From Mucilaginibacter sp. 14171R-50 (GTDB taxonomy: Bacteria > Bacteroidota > Bacteroidia > Sphingobacteriales > Sphingobacteriaceae): a stretch of 64,000 bases of DNA. The stretch lies in NCBI RefSeq assembly GCF_010093045.1, contig NZ_CP048115.1, forward strand, positions 3,968,001 through 4,032,000. Direction: 5' to 3'. This document shows positions 23,791-32,021 of the stretch, one piece after another. Position 1 is the first letter of the stretch; the number at the start of each line of letters is the position of its first letter. The notes under the pieces were generated by a model, which was given only the letters and a program-made list of their open reading frames with translations, searched no databases and was not told where the DNA came from. Position numbers and translations under genes: made by a program.

Positions 23791-24734
23791 CCTATGAAAC
23801 ATTAAATATTGAACAAATGCAAAGCACAAATAACCTATTAATGATACGCCCGGTGGCGTTCGGCTTTAACGCCCAAACTGCCCAAAGTAACGCCTTTCAG
23901 AAACAGGATGCTGACCAGCAGGCAGTGCAGCAAAAGGCGCAGCAGGAGTTTGACGATTTTGTTAAGGTGCTGCGCGATAACGATGTAAACGTAACGGTAA
24001 TAAACGACACTGCCGAACCCCATACCCCCGACTCTATCTTTCCCAACAACTGGATCTCGTTTCATGATACGGGCGATATATTCCTGTACCCTATGCAGGC
24101 CGAAAACCGCCGCCTGGAACGCCGGGAGGATATCATCCGCCAACTGGAAGGTAACTTTAAGGCCAATCATGTGATAGATCTGAGTCGTCACGAAGCAAAA
24201 AATCAGTTTTTAGAAGGCACCGGCAGCATGGTGCTGGACAGGGAGAATAAAATAGCCTATGCCTGCCTGTCGCCCCGTACCAATGCCGAAGTATTGAAAG
24301 CCTTTTGCGATTACACCGGATACAAAGCGGTAACCTTTGATGCCGTCGACCAAAACGGGAAAGCTATTTACCATACCAATGTGTTGATGGCCATTGGCAG
24401 CGGGTTTGCAGTGATTTGTCTGGATAGCATCGCCAACGCGCAGGAAAAAGATGCAGTTATCTCTTCACTAAAATCGACAGGCAAAGAGGTAATCGATATT
24501 ACTTTCGATCAGATGAACCATTTTGCGGGCAATATGCTGGAAGTAAAAAATAAGAATGGTGATGTCCTGGTGGTAATGTCCCAGGCCGCCTTTCAGTCAT
24601 TAACCGCTCAGCAAAAAACGACTTTAGAAAAGTATGGCAAGTTGGTATATGCTGATATCAGCACCATTGAAACCAACGGCGGCGGCAGCGCACGATGTAT
24701 GATGGCCGAGGTGCATTTGGAGGTTATGGATTAG
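23787..24734 (+). CDS. ctlX: Citrulline utilization hydrolase CtlX-like
   Basis: 315 aa from the ATG at 23787; ATG 23817 (MQSTNNLLMIRP) is the more usual family start. Amidinotransferase-fold motifs are DSIFPNNWISFHD, EGTGSMVLDR, YHTNVLMAIGSGFAVICLD (His) and GGGSARCMMAEVHL with the catalytic Cys. CtlX proteins act on citrulline (family knowledge). It pairs with the arginine-deiminase-family gene upstream, suggesting a two-step arginine breakdown. Confidence 0.87.
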   Translation: MTYETLNIEQMQSTNNLLMIRPVAFGFNAQTAQSNAFQKQDADQQAVQQKAQQEFDDFVKVLRDNDVNVTVINDTAEPHTPDSIFPNNWISFHDTGDIFLYPMQAENRRLERREDIIRQLEGNFKANHVIDLSRHEAKNQFLEGTGSMVLDRENKIAYACLSPRTNAEVLKAFCDYTGYKAVTFDAVDQNGKAIYHTNVLMAIGSGFAVICLDSIANAQEKDAVISSLKSTGKEVIDITFDQMNHFAGNMLEVKNKNGDVLVVMSQAAFQSLTAQQKTTLEKYGKLVYADISTIETNGGGSARCMMAEVHLEVMD

Positions 24735-24798
24735 CCAGTTGAGCGCTGTGGTTATCTTCTGATAATCAAATGTCGTATATATGACGTATAGATACCGC

Positions 24799-24830
24799 TT
24801 GCTGAAAGAGCTTCGTCGGTAGTACATTTG
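24799..24830 (+). promoter_or_regulatory. Bacteroidota-type promoter for the HTH-membrane protein gene
   Basis: TTG (24799-24801), 21-nt spacer, then TACATTTG (24823-24830), matching the TTG / TAnnTTTG consensus. A near-palindromic TGTCGTATATATGACG-like stretch just upstream (24769-24785) may be an operator. Confidence 0.65.
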
Positions 24831-24854
24831 TACAATATATCGGTAAGGAAAGAC

Positions 24855-25421
24855 ATGAGCATCGCAAAAAACATTAAACAATTAAGGATACAAAACGGGT
24901 TAAGTCAGGATAAACTCGCCGAGTTGGCGCAGATAAGTTTGCGCACCGTTCAAAGGATTGAAAGTAATGAGACCGAACCACGTGGATATACATTGCAACA
25001 AATTGCCGGCGCATTAGGTACCACCCCGTTGTTATTAGGCGCCGCAATTCAAACAGAACCTATCGCTGCCGATTCACAAGGGAAAACCTTTATCACAATT
25101 TTAACCCTTTCGGCATTGTGTTTCATTATATTTCCGCTGCTTGGCATTATTATACCCTTTATTTTTTGGATGCTAAAAAGAGGTCAAATAGCTAATATTG
25201 ATAAAATTGCGAAACGACTTCTATTAGCTGAAAGCATTTGGTGCCTGTTGCTGGGGCTCCTTTACACTACGTTATTCAGCAATGTACGTTTACCATCCTT
25301 TCATAGAATAGGCCGACCGGAAATGATATTGATAACAGCATGTTTGCTTTACCTTGCGAATATCATTTTTATTTTGGTGAATGCATTTAAAAATAACCCT
25401 AAAGGGCCCGTTATAGTTTAA
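24855..25421 (+). CDS. XRE-family HTH protein with C-terminal membrane segments
   Basis: 188 aa from the ATG at 24855, with GGAA as a possible RBS. The N-terminal HTH (IKQLRIQNGLSQDKLAELAQISLRTVQRIESN) precedes about four hydrophobic segments (residues 80-185, e.g. TILTLSALCFIIFPLLGIII and LLLGLLYTTLF). This is the layout of Bacteroidota membrane-tethered XRE proteins. It probably senses a membrane signal and binds DNA near its own promoter (inference). It lies between ctlX and speA, but its target is unknown. Confidence 0.85.
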   Translation: MSIAKNIKQLRIQNGLSQDKLAELAQISLRTVQRIESNETEPRGYTLQQIAGALGTTPLLLGAAIQTEPIAADSQGKTFITILTLSALCFIIFPLLGIIIPFIFWMLKRGQIANIDKIAKRLLLAESIWCLLLGLLYTTLFSNVRLPSFHRIGRPEMILITACLLYLANIIFILVNAFKNNPKGPVIV

Positions 25422-25682
25422 CCTTTTCGCTGGCGCACTCGTGCTGGCTATCTTTTATAATTTACTATCCTTGTTGGTATCCTCACCAACAAGCCGCCAC
25501 GCATAAAAACTTTGCATTTAGCCGTCCTAAGTGTTGTTGATCATTACGCTAACAAACACTAAGCAGTCCCGGTAATCACATAATCCTGCAAATCAAGGTT
25601 CAGAAAAGAACCCTCTCAAATAAATTACATTCCTACTATAAAAATTCCACCCAACAAATAGCAAATAAATCCGTTTAAAATA

Positions 25683-25690
25683 TACATTTG
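25683..25690 (+). promoter_or_regulatory. TAnnTTTG box upstream of speA
   Basis: TACATTTG lies 16 nt before the speA ATG, matching the -7 consensus; the -33 element is unclear. The preceding ~260 nt hold nothing else recognisable. Confidence 0.45.
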
Positions 25691-25706
25691 CACCAAATTT
25701 TAAAGA

Positions 25707-27101
25707 ATGCAGAGTTACCAGGAATTTCTTGACCTGAGCGTTGGTTTCCCACAGGATGGTTTTGAGATAATAGAGGACGAACTTTATTTTAACGACCTCA
25801 ATTTAATGGAGATGATTGAAACGTATGGCACCCCCCTGCGTTTTACTTATCTGCCTATAATCAGTAAGAAAATACAGCAGGCAAAGCTGCTTTTTCAGCA
25901 AGCTATTATTAAAAATAACTACCGCGGTACCTATAAGTATTGCTATTGCACCAAAAGCTCGCACTTTAAGCATATTGTAGAAGAAGCCCTGCGTAACGAT
26001 ATCCACCTGGAAACATCGTCGGCTTTTGATATGCCTATGATTGACGCGCTGGAGAAAAAAGGCGCTTTAAGCAAGGATATGACCGTTATTTGCAACGGCT
26101 TTAAGACCTTCCAGTACAAGCAGTATATTATTGATATGCTGCACGATGGGTTCAAGAACATCATCCCGGTACTGGACAATAAAGAAGAATTTAACCTATA
26201 CGATGACGAGGTCGAACTGGATACGCCCTGCAATCTGGGCATACGTATAGCGGCTGAAGAGCAGCCCGACTCGCAGTTTTACACCTCGCGCCTGGGTGTG
26301 CGTATGGAGGACGTGATAGACTTTTATCATAATAAGATAGAGAACAATCCAAATTTCCAGGTAAAATTGCTGCATTTCTTCATCAACTCGGGTATTTCAG
26401 ACACCCCTTACTATTGGAACGAGCTAGAGAAATACGTAACGCTTTACTGCAAATTCAAAAAGATAAATCCGCATTTAGATACGCTGGATATCGGCGGCGG
26501 CATGCCTTTCAAAGATTCGCTGGTGTTTGATTTTGATTACGAGTACATGATTAACGAGATCGTAAGCCGTATAAAAGAGATCTGCGCCGAGCACGACACC
26601 ATGGAACCGGACATTATTACCGAATTCGGTAAATATACGGTTGCCGAAGCTTCGGGCATATTGTACAAAGTATTGGGCCGCAAGCAGCAGAACGATCGCG
26701 AAAAGTGGCTGATGCTGGATGGCTCGTTCATTACCAACCTGCCGGATGTTTGGGCGCTTAACCAAAAATACATCCTTTTGCCTATTAATAACTGGGACAG
26801 CGAATACGAACGTGTTAACCTGGGTGGCATCACCTGCGACGGCCAGGATTATTACAACCAGGAGGCCCACATGAACAGCGTATATATGCCAAAAACCCGT
26901 AAGGTGCAGTACCTGGGCTTTTTTAATACCGGCGCCTACCAGGAAGTACTGAGCGGCTACGGCGGCATACACCACTGCCTGCTGCCATCACCAAAACACG
27001 TTATTATACGGCGCAACAGGGACGAAACCTTCAATTTTGAGGTATTTGGCGAAGAACAAAATAGTAAACAGGTATTAAAGATACTGGGCTACACTACTTA
27101 A
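25707..27101 (+). CDS. speA: Arginine decarboxylase (fold III PLP enzyme, Bacteroidota type)
   Basis: 464 aa. A group IV/fold III decarboxylase: TYKYCYCTKSSHFKHIVEEAL carries the PLP-binding Lys, HLETSSAFD the substrate-side block, DIGGGMPF the phosphate-binding loop, EFGKYTVAEASG the EPGR-type region and GITCDGQDYY the catalytic Cys-Asp pair at the dimer interface. It is much shorter than E. coli SpeA (about 658 aa), as is typical in Bacteroidota. Decarboxylates arginine to agmatine for polyamine synthesis; a related substrate such as ornithine or carboxynorspermidine cannot be excluded from sequence alone. It fits the surrounding arginine gene group. Confidence 0.88.
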   Translation: MQSYQEFLDLSVGFPQDGFEIIEDELYFNDLNLMEMIETYGTPLRFTYLPIISKKIQQAKLLFQQAIIKNNYRGTYKYCYCTKSSHFKHIVEEALRNDIHLETSSAFDMPMIDALEKKGALSKDMTVICNGFKTFQYKQYIIDMLHDGFKNIIPVLDNKEEFNLYDDEVELDTPCNLGIRIAAEEQPDSQFYTSRLGVRMEDVIDFYHNKIENNPNFQVKLLHFFINSGISDTPYYWNELEKYVTLYCKFKKINPHLDTLDIGGGMPFKDSLVFDFDYEYMINEIVSRIKEICAEHDTMEPDIITEFGKYTVAEASGILYKVLGRKQQNDREKWLMLDGSFITNLPDVWALNQKYILLPINNWDSEYERVNLGGITCDGQDYYNQEAHMNSVYMPKTRKVQYLGFFNTGAYQEVLSGYGGIHHCLLPSPKHVIIRRNRDETFNFEVFGEEQNSKQVLKILGYTT

Positions 27102-27122
27102 GATGTTGTCCTGTCAGATATT

Positions 27123-27150
27123 AAAGCACCGCCAAAGCGGTGCTTTTTTG
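27123..27150 (+). terminator. Intrinsic terminator after speA
   Basis: AAAGCACCGC (27123-27132) and GCGGTGCTTT (27137-27146) flank a CAAA loop, followed by T-rich sequence. Confidence 0.93.
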
Positions 27151-27186
27151 TTTTACGAGACCCTACAACACGCGTTGCCGCGCAAA

Positions 27187-27232
27187 GTGTTCACGTTCGG
27201 CGCACGTGAACACCGTGAACACACGTGAACAC
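27187..27232. repeat. CGTGAACAC 9-mer repeat cluster
   Basis: One inverted copy (GTGTTCACG, 27187-27195) and three direct copies of CGTGAACAC (27205-27213, 27214-27222, 27224-27232) lie within 46 nt between speA and the sulfur operon. It could be an operator cluster or a hairpin. Confidence 0.7.
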
Positions 27233-27258
27233 CTGGTAATCAATCATTTAATATTTAT

Positions 27259-27278
27259 GGTGACAATACCGTGTCACC
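27259..27278. other. Small hairpin
   Basis: GGTGACA (27259-27265) pairs with TGTCACC (27272-27278) over the loop ATACCG. Confidence 0.6.
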
Positions 27279-27287
27279 ATACCAACA

Positions 27288-27371
27288 CGTCATTGCGAGG
27301 TACAAAGCAATCTCTTTAGGCAGGCTGCCTACTTTTCCATCGGGAGATTGCTTTGTACCTGGCAATGACGG
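27288..27371. repeat. Dispersed palindromic repeat (CGTCATTGCGAGGTAC family), copy 1
   Basis: CGTCATTGCGAGGTAC-AAAGCAATCTC on the left is mirrored by GAGATTGCTTTGTACC-TGGCAATGACG on the right, so the whole 84 bp can fold into a long hairpin. Related copies occur at 44778-44870 and 61905-61965. It looks like a REP/MITE-type element. Confidence 0.85.
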
Positions 27372-27480
27372 CTCTTTTTATCACCTCCGTGTTTTCTTAC
27401 TTTGTGCAAGCTGTAGTTAAATCTAATCCTTCTTTCCCAACTTTTTTTAAATAAATTCTACTAATTCCGTATACTATATA

Positions 27481-27488
27481 TATATTTG
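27481..27488 (+). promoter_or_regulatory. TAnnTTTG box before the cysteine leader ORF
   Basis: TATATTTG, a -7 match 10 nt before the leader ATG; no clear -33 TTG. Transcripts would start only a few bases before the leader ORF. Confidence 0.5.
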
Positions 27489-27498
27489 GGGAATTAAA

Positions 27499-27573
27499 AT
27501 GAAGCAAATACAAATTACATATCATAACAACCTGATTAACTGCTGTATGTGGGCGGATACATCATGGCTGTAA
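27499..27573 (+). CDS. 24-aa leader peptide with tandem Cys codons upstream of the sulfite-reductase operon
   Basis: ATG at 27499, TAA at 27571-27573, preceded by GGGGA (27488-27492), a good RBS for this organism. The peptide reads MKQIQITYHNNLIN then Cys-Cys-Met-Trp. Consecutive Cys codons TGC-TGT are at 27541-27546. Its stop lies 21 nt before a terminator-like hairpin, and the first structural gene starts 80 nt after the stop. This is the layout of a ribosome-mediated attenuator: slow decoding of Cys would change folding and allow readthrough when cysteine is low. TGGCTG (27565-27570) can pair with CAGCCA (27602-27607), which overlaps the terminator by one base and its loop, so it is only a weak antiterminator candidate. 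Confidence 0.7.
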   Translation: MKQIQITYHNNLINCCMWADTSWL

Positions 27574-27594
27574 ATGTGTAAATAGATAATATTC

Positions 27595-27628
27595 GCCTCT
27601 TCAGCCACAGCCGAAGGGGCTTTTTTTT
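27595..27628 (+). terminator. Attenuator-type terminator before the sulfite reductase gene
   Basis: GCCTCTTC (27595-27602) pairs with GAAGGGGC (27613-27620) with one G-U, and eight T follow (27621-27628). It lies between the Cys leader ORF and the ATG at 27654, inside what must be the operon leader. Confidence 0.85.
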
Positions 27629-27653
27629 GAGTTAACTAAATTACGTACCGAAT

Positions 27654-29747
27654 ATGCAAAGCTTCAGAACAGAACTGGAGAACCCTATAGTGGAACAGGA
27701 CATCATAGACCTGGAAAGAAAGATCCGTGCGTTCCGCGAGGGCAAAATACACGACGAAAAGTTCAGGAGCCTCCGCCTGGCGCGCGGGGTTTATGGCCAA
27801 AGGCAGCCCGGTGTACAAATGGTGCGTATTAAACTACCGTTTGGCAAGGTTACTTTTAAACAGCTTTTAAAAATTGCCGACATAGCCGACGAGTATGGCA
27901 GCGGCAACCTGCACCTTACCACGCGCCAGGATATCCAGATACATTATGTTAGCCTGGACCGTACACCGCAGTTATGGGCCGAACTGGAGCAGGACGACAT
28001 TACCCTGCGCGAAGCTTGCGGCAATACCGTGCGTAACGTAACATCGTCCCCCACCTCCGGGATCGATCCGCTGGAACCGTTTGATGTTTCGCCGTATGCA
28101 CAGGCAACTTTCGAATATTTCCTACGCAACCCCATCTGCCAGGAAATGGGCCGCAAGTTTAAGATCTCCTTCTCATCAAGCGAGGCTGATACTGCTTTCT
28201 CCTACATCCATGATATTGGCGCGATACCTACAGTAAACGAAGCCGGGGAACGCGGGTTTAAGATACTGTTAGGCGGTGGCCTGGGCGCCCAGCCACTATT
28301 GGCCAGCCCCGTAGAAGAATTTTTACCCGAGGATCAGCTGATACCTTATATCGAGGCGATCATCCGGGTGTTTGACCGCCATGGCGAGCGCAATAACCGT
28401 AACAAGGCACGTTTAAAATATCTTATCCAAAAAATAGGTTTAGATGAAGTATTGCGCCTGGCCCGGGAAGAGCGCACCGCCCTAAAAGTAAAAAGCTTAA
28501 AAATTAACCGCGACGCTGTACCGCAGCCTGCGCTGCCGGAAGATAACGTTTACAGCGATGTAGAAATTACCAACCCGTTCCGTTACGAGCAGTGGCTGGC
28601 TACCAATGTTTTTGAACAAAAGCAGGCCGGTTTTTATGGCGTTTACATTAAAGTTACCGTGGGCGATATCCCAACCGCGGTGGCCCGCAAACTGGTGGCC
28701 GCCATACAGCCCTACGCCGCCGACGAGATCCGTATCACGCAGAACCAGGGGCTCCTGCTAAAATATTTGCGAAAAGAAGCGTTGCCTGCCTTATATGAGG
28801 GTTTAAATGCGCTCAATTTCGCTACTCCGGGTTTCGACAGTGTTGCCGATGTTACTACGTGCCCGGGCACCGATACCTGTAACTTGGGCATCAGCAACAG
28901 TATGACCATGGCGCGCGTGCTGGAAGATCTGATCTATAACGAATACGACGAGTTTGTTACCAACCGCGATATCAAAATAAAAATAAGCGGCTGTATGAAC
29001 AGCTGTGGTCAGCATGGCCTGGCGCATATAGGCTTTCACGGCAGCTCGCTTAAGGCGGGCACAAAAGTGTTACCGTCGGTACAGGTAATGCTGGGAGGCG
29101 GCACCGTTGGTAACGGCGTTGGCCGCATCGCCGAAAGGGTAATAAAAGTGCCGTCAAAAAGGGCAACGCATGTATTAAGGACTGTTTTGGATGATTATAA
29201 AACTAATTCCATATCAGAAGAAACCTTCCACGCTTATTACGACAGGCAGGGTAAAGATTATTTCTATCGCCTGCTAAAACCCCTGGCCGACCTGACCACC
29301 CTAACCGACGACGAGTTTGTTGACTGGGGCCACCAGGAAACCTATGTATCGGCCATTGGCGTGGGAGAATGCGCAGGGGTGATCATCGACCTGGTAGCTA
29401 CCCTGTTATATGAGTCGGAGGAGAAACTGGGCTGGGCAAACACTTCATACGATAATGGGGCCTGGTCTGATGCTATTTACCATGCTTACAATACCTTCAT
29501 CAGTGCTGCCAAGGCATTATTGCTTGATAAGGGTGTTAACAGCAGCACACAGGCAGGCATTATCCGCGAGTTTGATAATCATTACGTTTCAACCGGGGAG
29601 ATCAATTTAGACGGCACCTTTAACGACCTGGTGCTACAAATAAATAAAAACGAACCTTCGCAAGAGTTTGCCGCTGCTTACAAACAGCAGGCTGCAGATT
29701 TTTTAGAAGCAACAAAATTAAAAAGAGAGGCAGTGTTGCAGCTATGA
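27654..29747 (+). CDS. cysI: Assimilatory sulfite (or nitrite) reductase hemoprotein with C-terminal HEPN-like extension
   Basis: 697 aa. Two ferredoxin-like/siroheme half-domains are present: HLTTRQDIQIHYV early, and the [4Fe-4S]-siroheme ligands in TCPGTDTCNLG plus SGCMNSCGQHGLAHIGFHG. This is the hemoprotein that reduces sulfite to sulfide. Residues from about 560 to the end form a helical region (YDNGAWSDAIYHAYNTFISA, AKALLLDKGV) like HEPN domains, an extra not found in E. coli CysI. No NADPH flavoprotein gene lies here, so ferredoxin is the probable donor. Operon context (siroheme genes, cysH, cysD, cysN) favours sulfite over nitrite. The stop overlaps cobA by 4 nt (ATGA). Confidence 0.93.
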   Translation: MQSFRTELENPIVEQDIIDLERKIRAFREGKIHDEKFRSLRLARGVYGQRQPGVQMVRIKLPFGKVTFKQLLKIADIADEYGSGNLHLTTRQDIQIHYVSLDRTPQLWAELEQDDITLREACGNTVRNVTSSPTSGIDPLEPFDVSPYAQATFEYFLRNPICQEMGRKFKISFSSSEADTAFSYIHDIGAIPTVNEAGERGFKILLGGGLGAQPLLASPVEEFLPEDQLIPYIEAIIRVFDRHGERNNRNKARLKYLIQKIGLDEVLRLAREERTALKVKSLKINRDAVPQPALPEDNVYSDVEITNPFRYEQWLATNVFEQKQAGFYGVYIKVTVGDIPTAVARKLVAAIQPYAADEIRITQNQGLLLKYLRKEALPALYEGLNALNFATPGFDSVADVTTCPGTDTCNLGISNSMTMARVLEDLIYNEYDEFVTNRDIKIKISGCMNSCGQHGLAHIGFHGSSLKAGTKVLPSVQVMLGGGTVGNGVGRIAERVIKVPSKRATHVLRTVLDDYKTNSISEETFHAYYDRQGKDYFYRLLKPLADLTTLTDDEFVDWGHQETYVSAIGVGECAGVIIDLVATLLYESEEKLGWANTSYDNGAWSDAIYHAYNTFISAAKALLLDKGVNSSTQAGIIREFDNHYVSTGEINLDGTFNDLVLQINKNEPSQEFAAAYKQQAADFLEATKLKREAVLQL

Positions 29748-30532
29748 TAAACAACGATACCAATACGATAAAACAAGCACGCATTACCCTTGTTGGCGCC
29801 GGCCCCGGCGATGCGGAACTGATCACGTTAAAAGGCATTAAAGCCCTGCAAACCGCAGATGTGGTTTTATATGATGCCCTGGTGAACGACGAACTGCTGG
29901 AAATTGCCCCCGCAAACTCCACTAAGATATATGTAGGAAAACGCTCGGGCGATCATACCTTTTCGCAGGATAATATCAACAGACTAATGGTTGATTACGC
30001 CTTAAATTACGGCCATGTGGTACGCTTAAAAGGCGGCGACCCCTTTGTGTTTGGTCGCGGGCACGAGGAACTGGATTTTGCCGCGGAGTATAATATTCCT
30101 ACGCAGGTAGTTCCGGGAATTTCAAGTTCGATAGGTGTACCCGGATTACAGGGCATTCCTGTTACCCACCGGGGGCTAAGCGAAAGTTTTTGGGTGGTTA
30201 CCGGTACTAAAAGTGATGGTAAAATATCCGCCGACCTTTACGATGCCGCTAAAACCAGCGCTACAATTGTAGTGCTGATGGGTATACACAAGCTTGCACA
30301 AATTGCAGAGATTTTTATAAACGAAGGCAAAGGCCAATTGCCTGTTGCCGTGATACAAAGCGGCACCACCGTTAACGAAAAGGTAGTTATTGGCGTAGCC
30401 GATAACATTGCAGACCTGGCTGCCCAACAGGGTATCACCTCTCCTGCCCTTATTGTGTTGGGCGAAGTAGTATCGTTACATCCGCAGTTTAAATTGATAA
30501 AAGAAGTTTATGACGTTGTTGCCGCAAGATAA
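29744..30532 (+). CDS. cobA: Uroporphyrinogen-III C-methyltransferase (siroheme pathway)
   Basis: 262 aa, one SUMT domain. It shows LVGAGPGDAELITLKG at the N-terminus, VVLYDALV, GKRSGDHTFSQDNIN, VRLKGGDPFVFGRG, VPGISSS and PVTHRG, all SUMT signatures. It makes precorrin-2 from uroporphyrinogen III using two SAM. It supplies siroheme for the sulfite reductase upstream. The start overlaps cysI by 4 nt and the end overlaps the next gene by 23 nt. Confidence 0.95.
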   Translation: MINNDTNTIKQARITLVGAGPGDAELITLKGIKALQTADVVLYDALVNDELLEIAPANSTKIYVGKRSGDHTFSQDNINRLMVDYALNYGHVVRLKGGDPFVFGRGHEELDFAAEYNIPTQVVPGISSSIGVPGLQGIPVTHRGLSESFWVVTGTKSDGKISADLYDAAKTSATIVVLMGIHKLAQIAEIFINEGKGQLPVAVIQSGTTVNEKVVIGVADNIADLAAQQGITSPALIVLGEVVSLHPQFKLIKEVYDVVAAR

Positions 30533-32021
30533 TGGTTTAACAGCAGTAGAGCCGCAACAAACACAGGGCAACCAATTGTTCCCGGTGTTTTTAAAGCTTA
30601 ATAACCTGCATGTTGCGCTGGTTGGCGGTGGCAAGGTTGGTTTGGAAAAGCTAACGGCGTTGCTGCAAAACAGTCCTGCCGCTGCTGTTACCATTATTTC
30701 TAAAGATTTTTTACCTGCTGTGCATGTACTGGTGGCACAATACCCGATGGTAAAGATCGTGCAAAAATCATTTACCGATAATGATCTTGACAATGCCGAC
30801 ATTGTGATAGCCGCTACAAACGACAGCGAACTGAACAAATACATCCGCCAGGCGGCGCACGACCGCAAACTGCTGATAAACGTAGCGGATAAGCCGGAAC
30901 TGTGCGATTTTTATTTAGGCTCCATCGTACAAAAGGGCGACCTTAAAATTGGCATTTCTACCAACGGGAAATCACCAACCATAGCCAAACGCCTTAAAGA
31001 AGTTTTAGGCGACGCCCTGCCCGCCGACCTGGATATTACCCTGCAGCAAATGAACGAGGTGCGCAACACCCTGGCAGGCGATTTTACCCATAAGGTAAAA
31101 GAGCTGAACCGGGTAACCGCTGTGCTGATAGGCGGGCAAAAACCGCCGAGCAATAAAAATCTTAAGTTATTGGTTTGGGGTGCATCTATCGCCTTTTTGT
31201 TGATCGCCATTGCGGCCTTATGGTTTAAAGACCCCGCGTTCAGGGGTTACGTAGAAACCATTTCGCCGGTGTTTTATTACTTCCTGGGGGCAGGTTTTTT
31301 GTTTGCCCTGGTAGATGGTGCCATCGGCATGTCGTATGGGGTAACATCAACCACTTTTTCGCTTTCAATGGGCATCCCGCCCGCTTCAGCAAGTATGGGG
31401 GTACACTTATCCGAAATTATGAGCAACGGCATAGCAGGCTGGATGCATTACCGCATGGGCAACGTAAACTGGAAACTGTTTAAGTTATTATTGATACCCG
31501 GTATCGTGGGCGCGGTAGCCGGGGCGTATTTATTATCCTCATTAGAGCATTACGCGCAATACACCAAACCTGCAGTATCACTTTATACCCTGATACTGGG
31601 TACCGTTATCCTGAAAAAAGCTATCGACCTTAACCGTAAACACAAAACCGAAAAAATAAAAAAAATATCGCTGTTGGGTTTAGGGGGCGGCTTTATTGAT
31701 GCTGTTGGCGGCGGCGGCTGGGGTTCTATTGTTTTATCTACACTCATTGCCGGCGGCCGCCATCCCCGTTTTTCGTTGGGTACCGTAAAGCTTTCGCGAT
31801 TCTTTATCGCGCTCATGAGCTCGCTTACCTTTATCACTATGCTCAACAGCTCGCACTGGGATGCTGTGGCAGGTTTGGTTATTGGCAGCGCGCTGGCATC
31901 GCCGATAGCTGCACGCATCTCTAACAGGATCTCGGCAAAAGCCATTATGCTGTCGGTTGGGGTAATTGTTATCCTTATCAGCATCCGTAGTATCATTAAC
32001 TTTTTAATCAGGGTAATATGA
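30510..32021 (+). CDS. Fusion of precorrin-2 dehydrogenase/ferrochelatase-like domain with TauE/SafE permease
   Basis: 503 aa. Residues about 25-215 form the CysG-N/Met8-like domain: VALVGGGKVGLEKL as NAD-binding loop, IVIAATNDSELN and LINVADKPELCDFYLGSIVQKGDLKIGISTNGKSP. That part should oxidise precorrin-2 and perhaps insert iron. Residues about 220-503 are about eight hydrophobic helices of the TauE/SafE (TSUP) anion exporter family (GAIGMSYGVTST, GGFIDAVGGGGWGSIV). One polypeptide thus combines siroheme synthesis with a likely sulfite/sulfur-anion transporter, in an operon that makes and uses sulfite. It overlaps cobA by 23 nt and cysH by 4 nt. Confidence 0.9.
   Translation: MTLLPQDNGLTAVEPQQTQGNQLFPVFLKLNNLHVALVGGGKVGLEKLTALLQNSPAAAVTIISKDFLPAVHVLVAQYPMVKIVQKSFTDNDLDNADIVIAATNDSELNKYIRQAAHDRKLLINVADKPELCDFYLGSIVQKGDLKIGISTNGKSPTIAKRLKEVLGDALPADLDITLQQMNEVRNTLAGDFTHKVKELNRVTAVLIGGQKPPSNKNLKLLVWGASIAFLLIAIAALWFKDPAFRGYVETISPVFYYFLGAGFLFALVDGAIGMSYGVTSTTFSLSMGIPPASASMGVHLSEIMSNGIAGWMHYRMGNVNWKLFKLLLIPGIVGAVAGAYLLSSLEHYAQYTKPAVSLYTLILGTVILKKAIDLNRKHKTEKIKKISLLGLGGGFIDAVGGGGWGSIVLSTLIAGGRHPRFSLGTVKLSRFFIALMSSLTFITMLNSSHWDAVAGLVIGSALASPIAARISNRISAKAIMLSVGVIVILISIRSIINFLIRVI

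Noticed and set aside
27371..27653. SAM or cobalamin riboswitch upstream of the sulfur operon
   Set aside because: I could not find conserved cores or pairing schemes of these riboswitches; the Cys leader ORF with terminator explains the region better.
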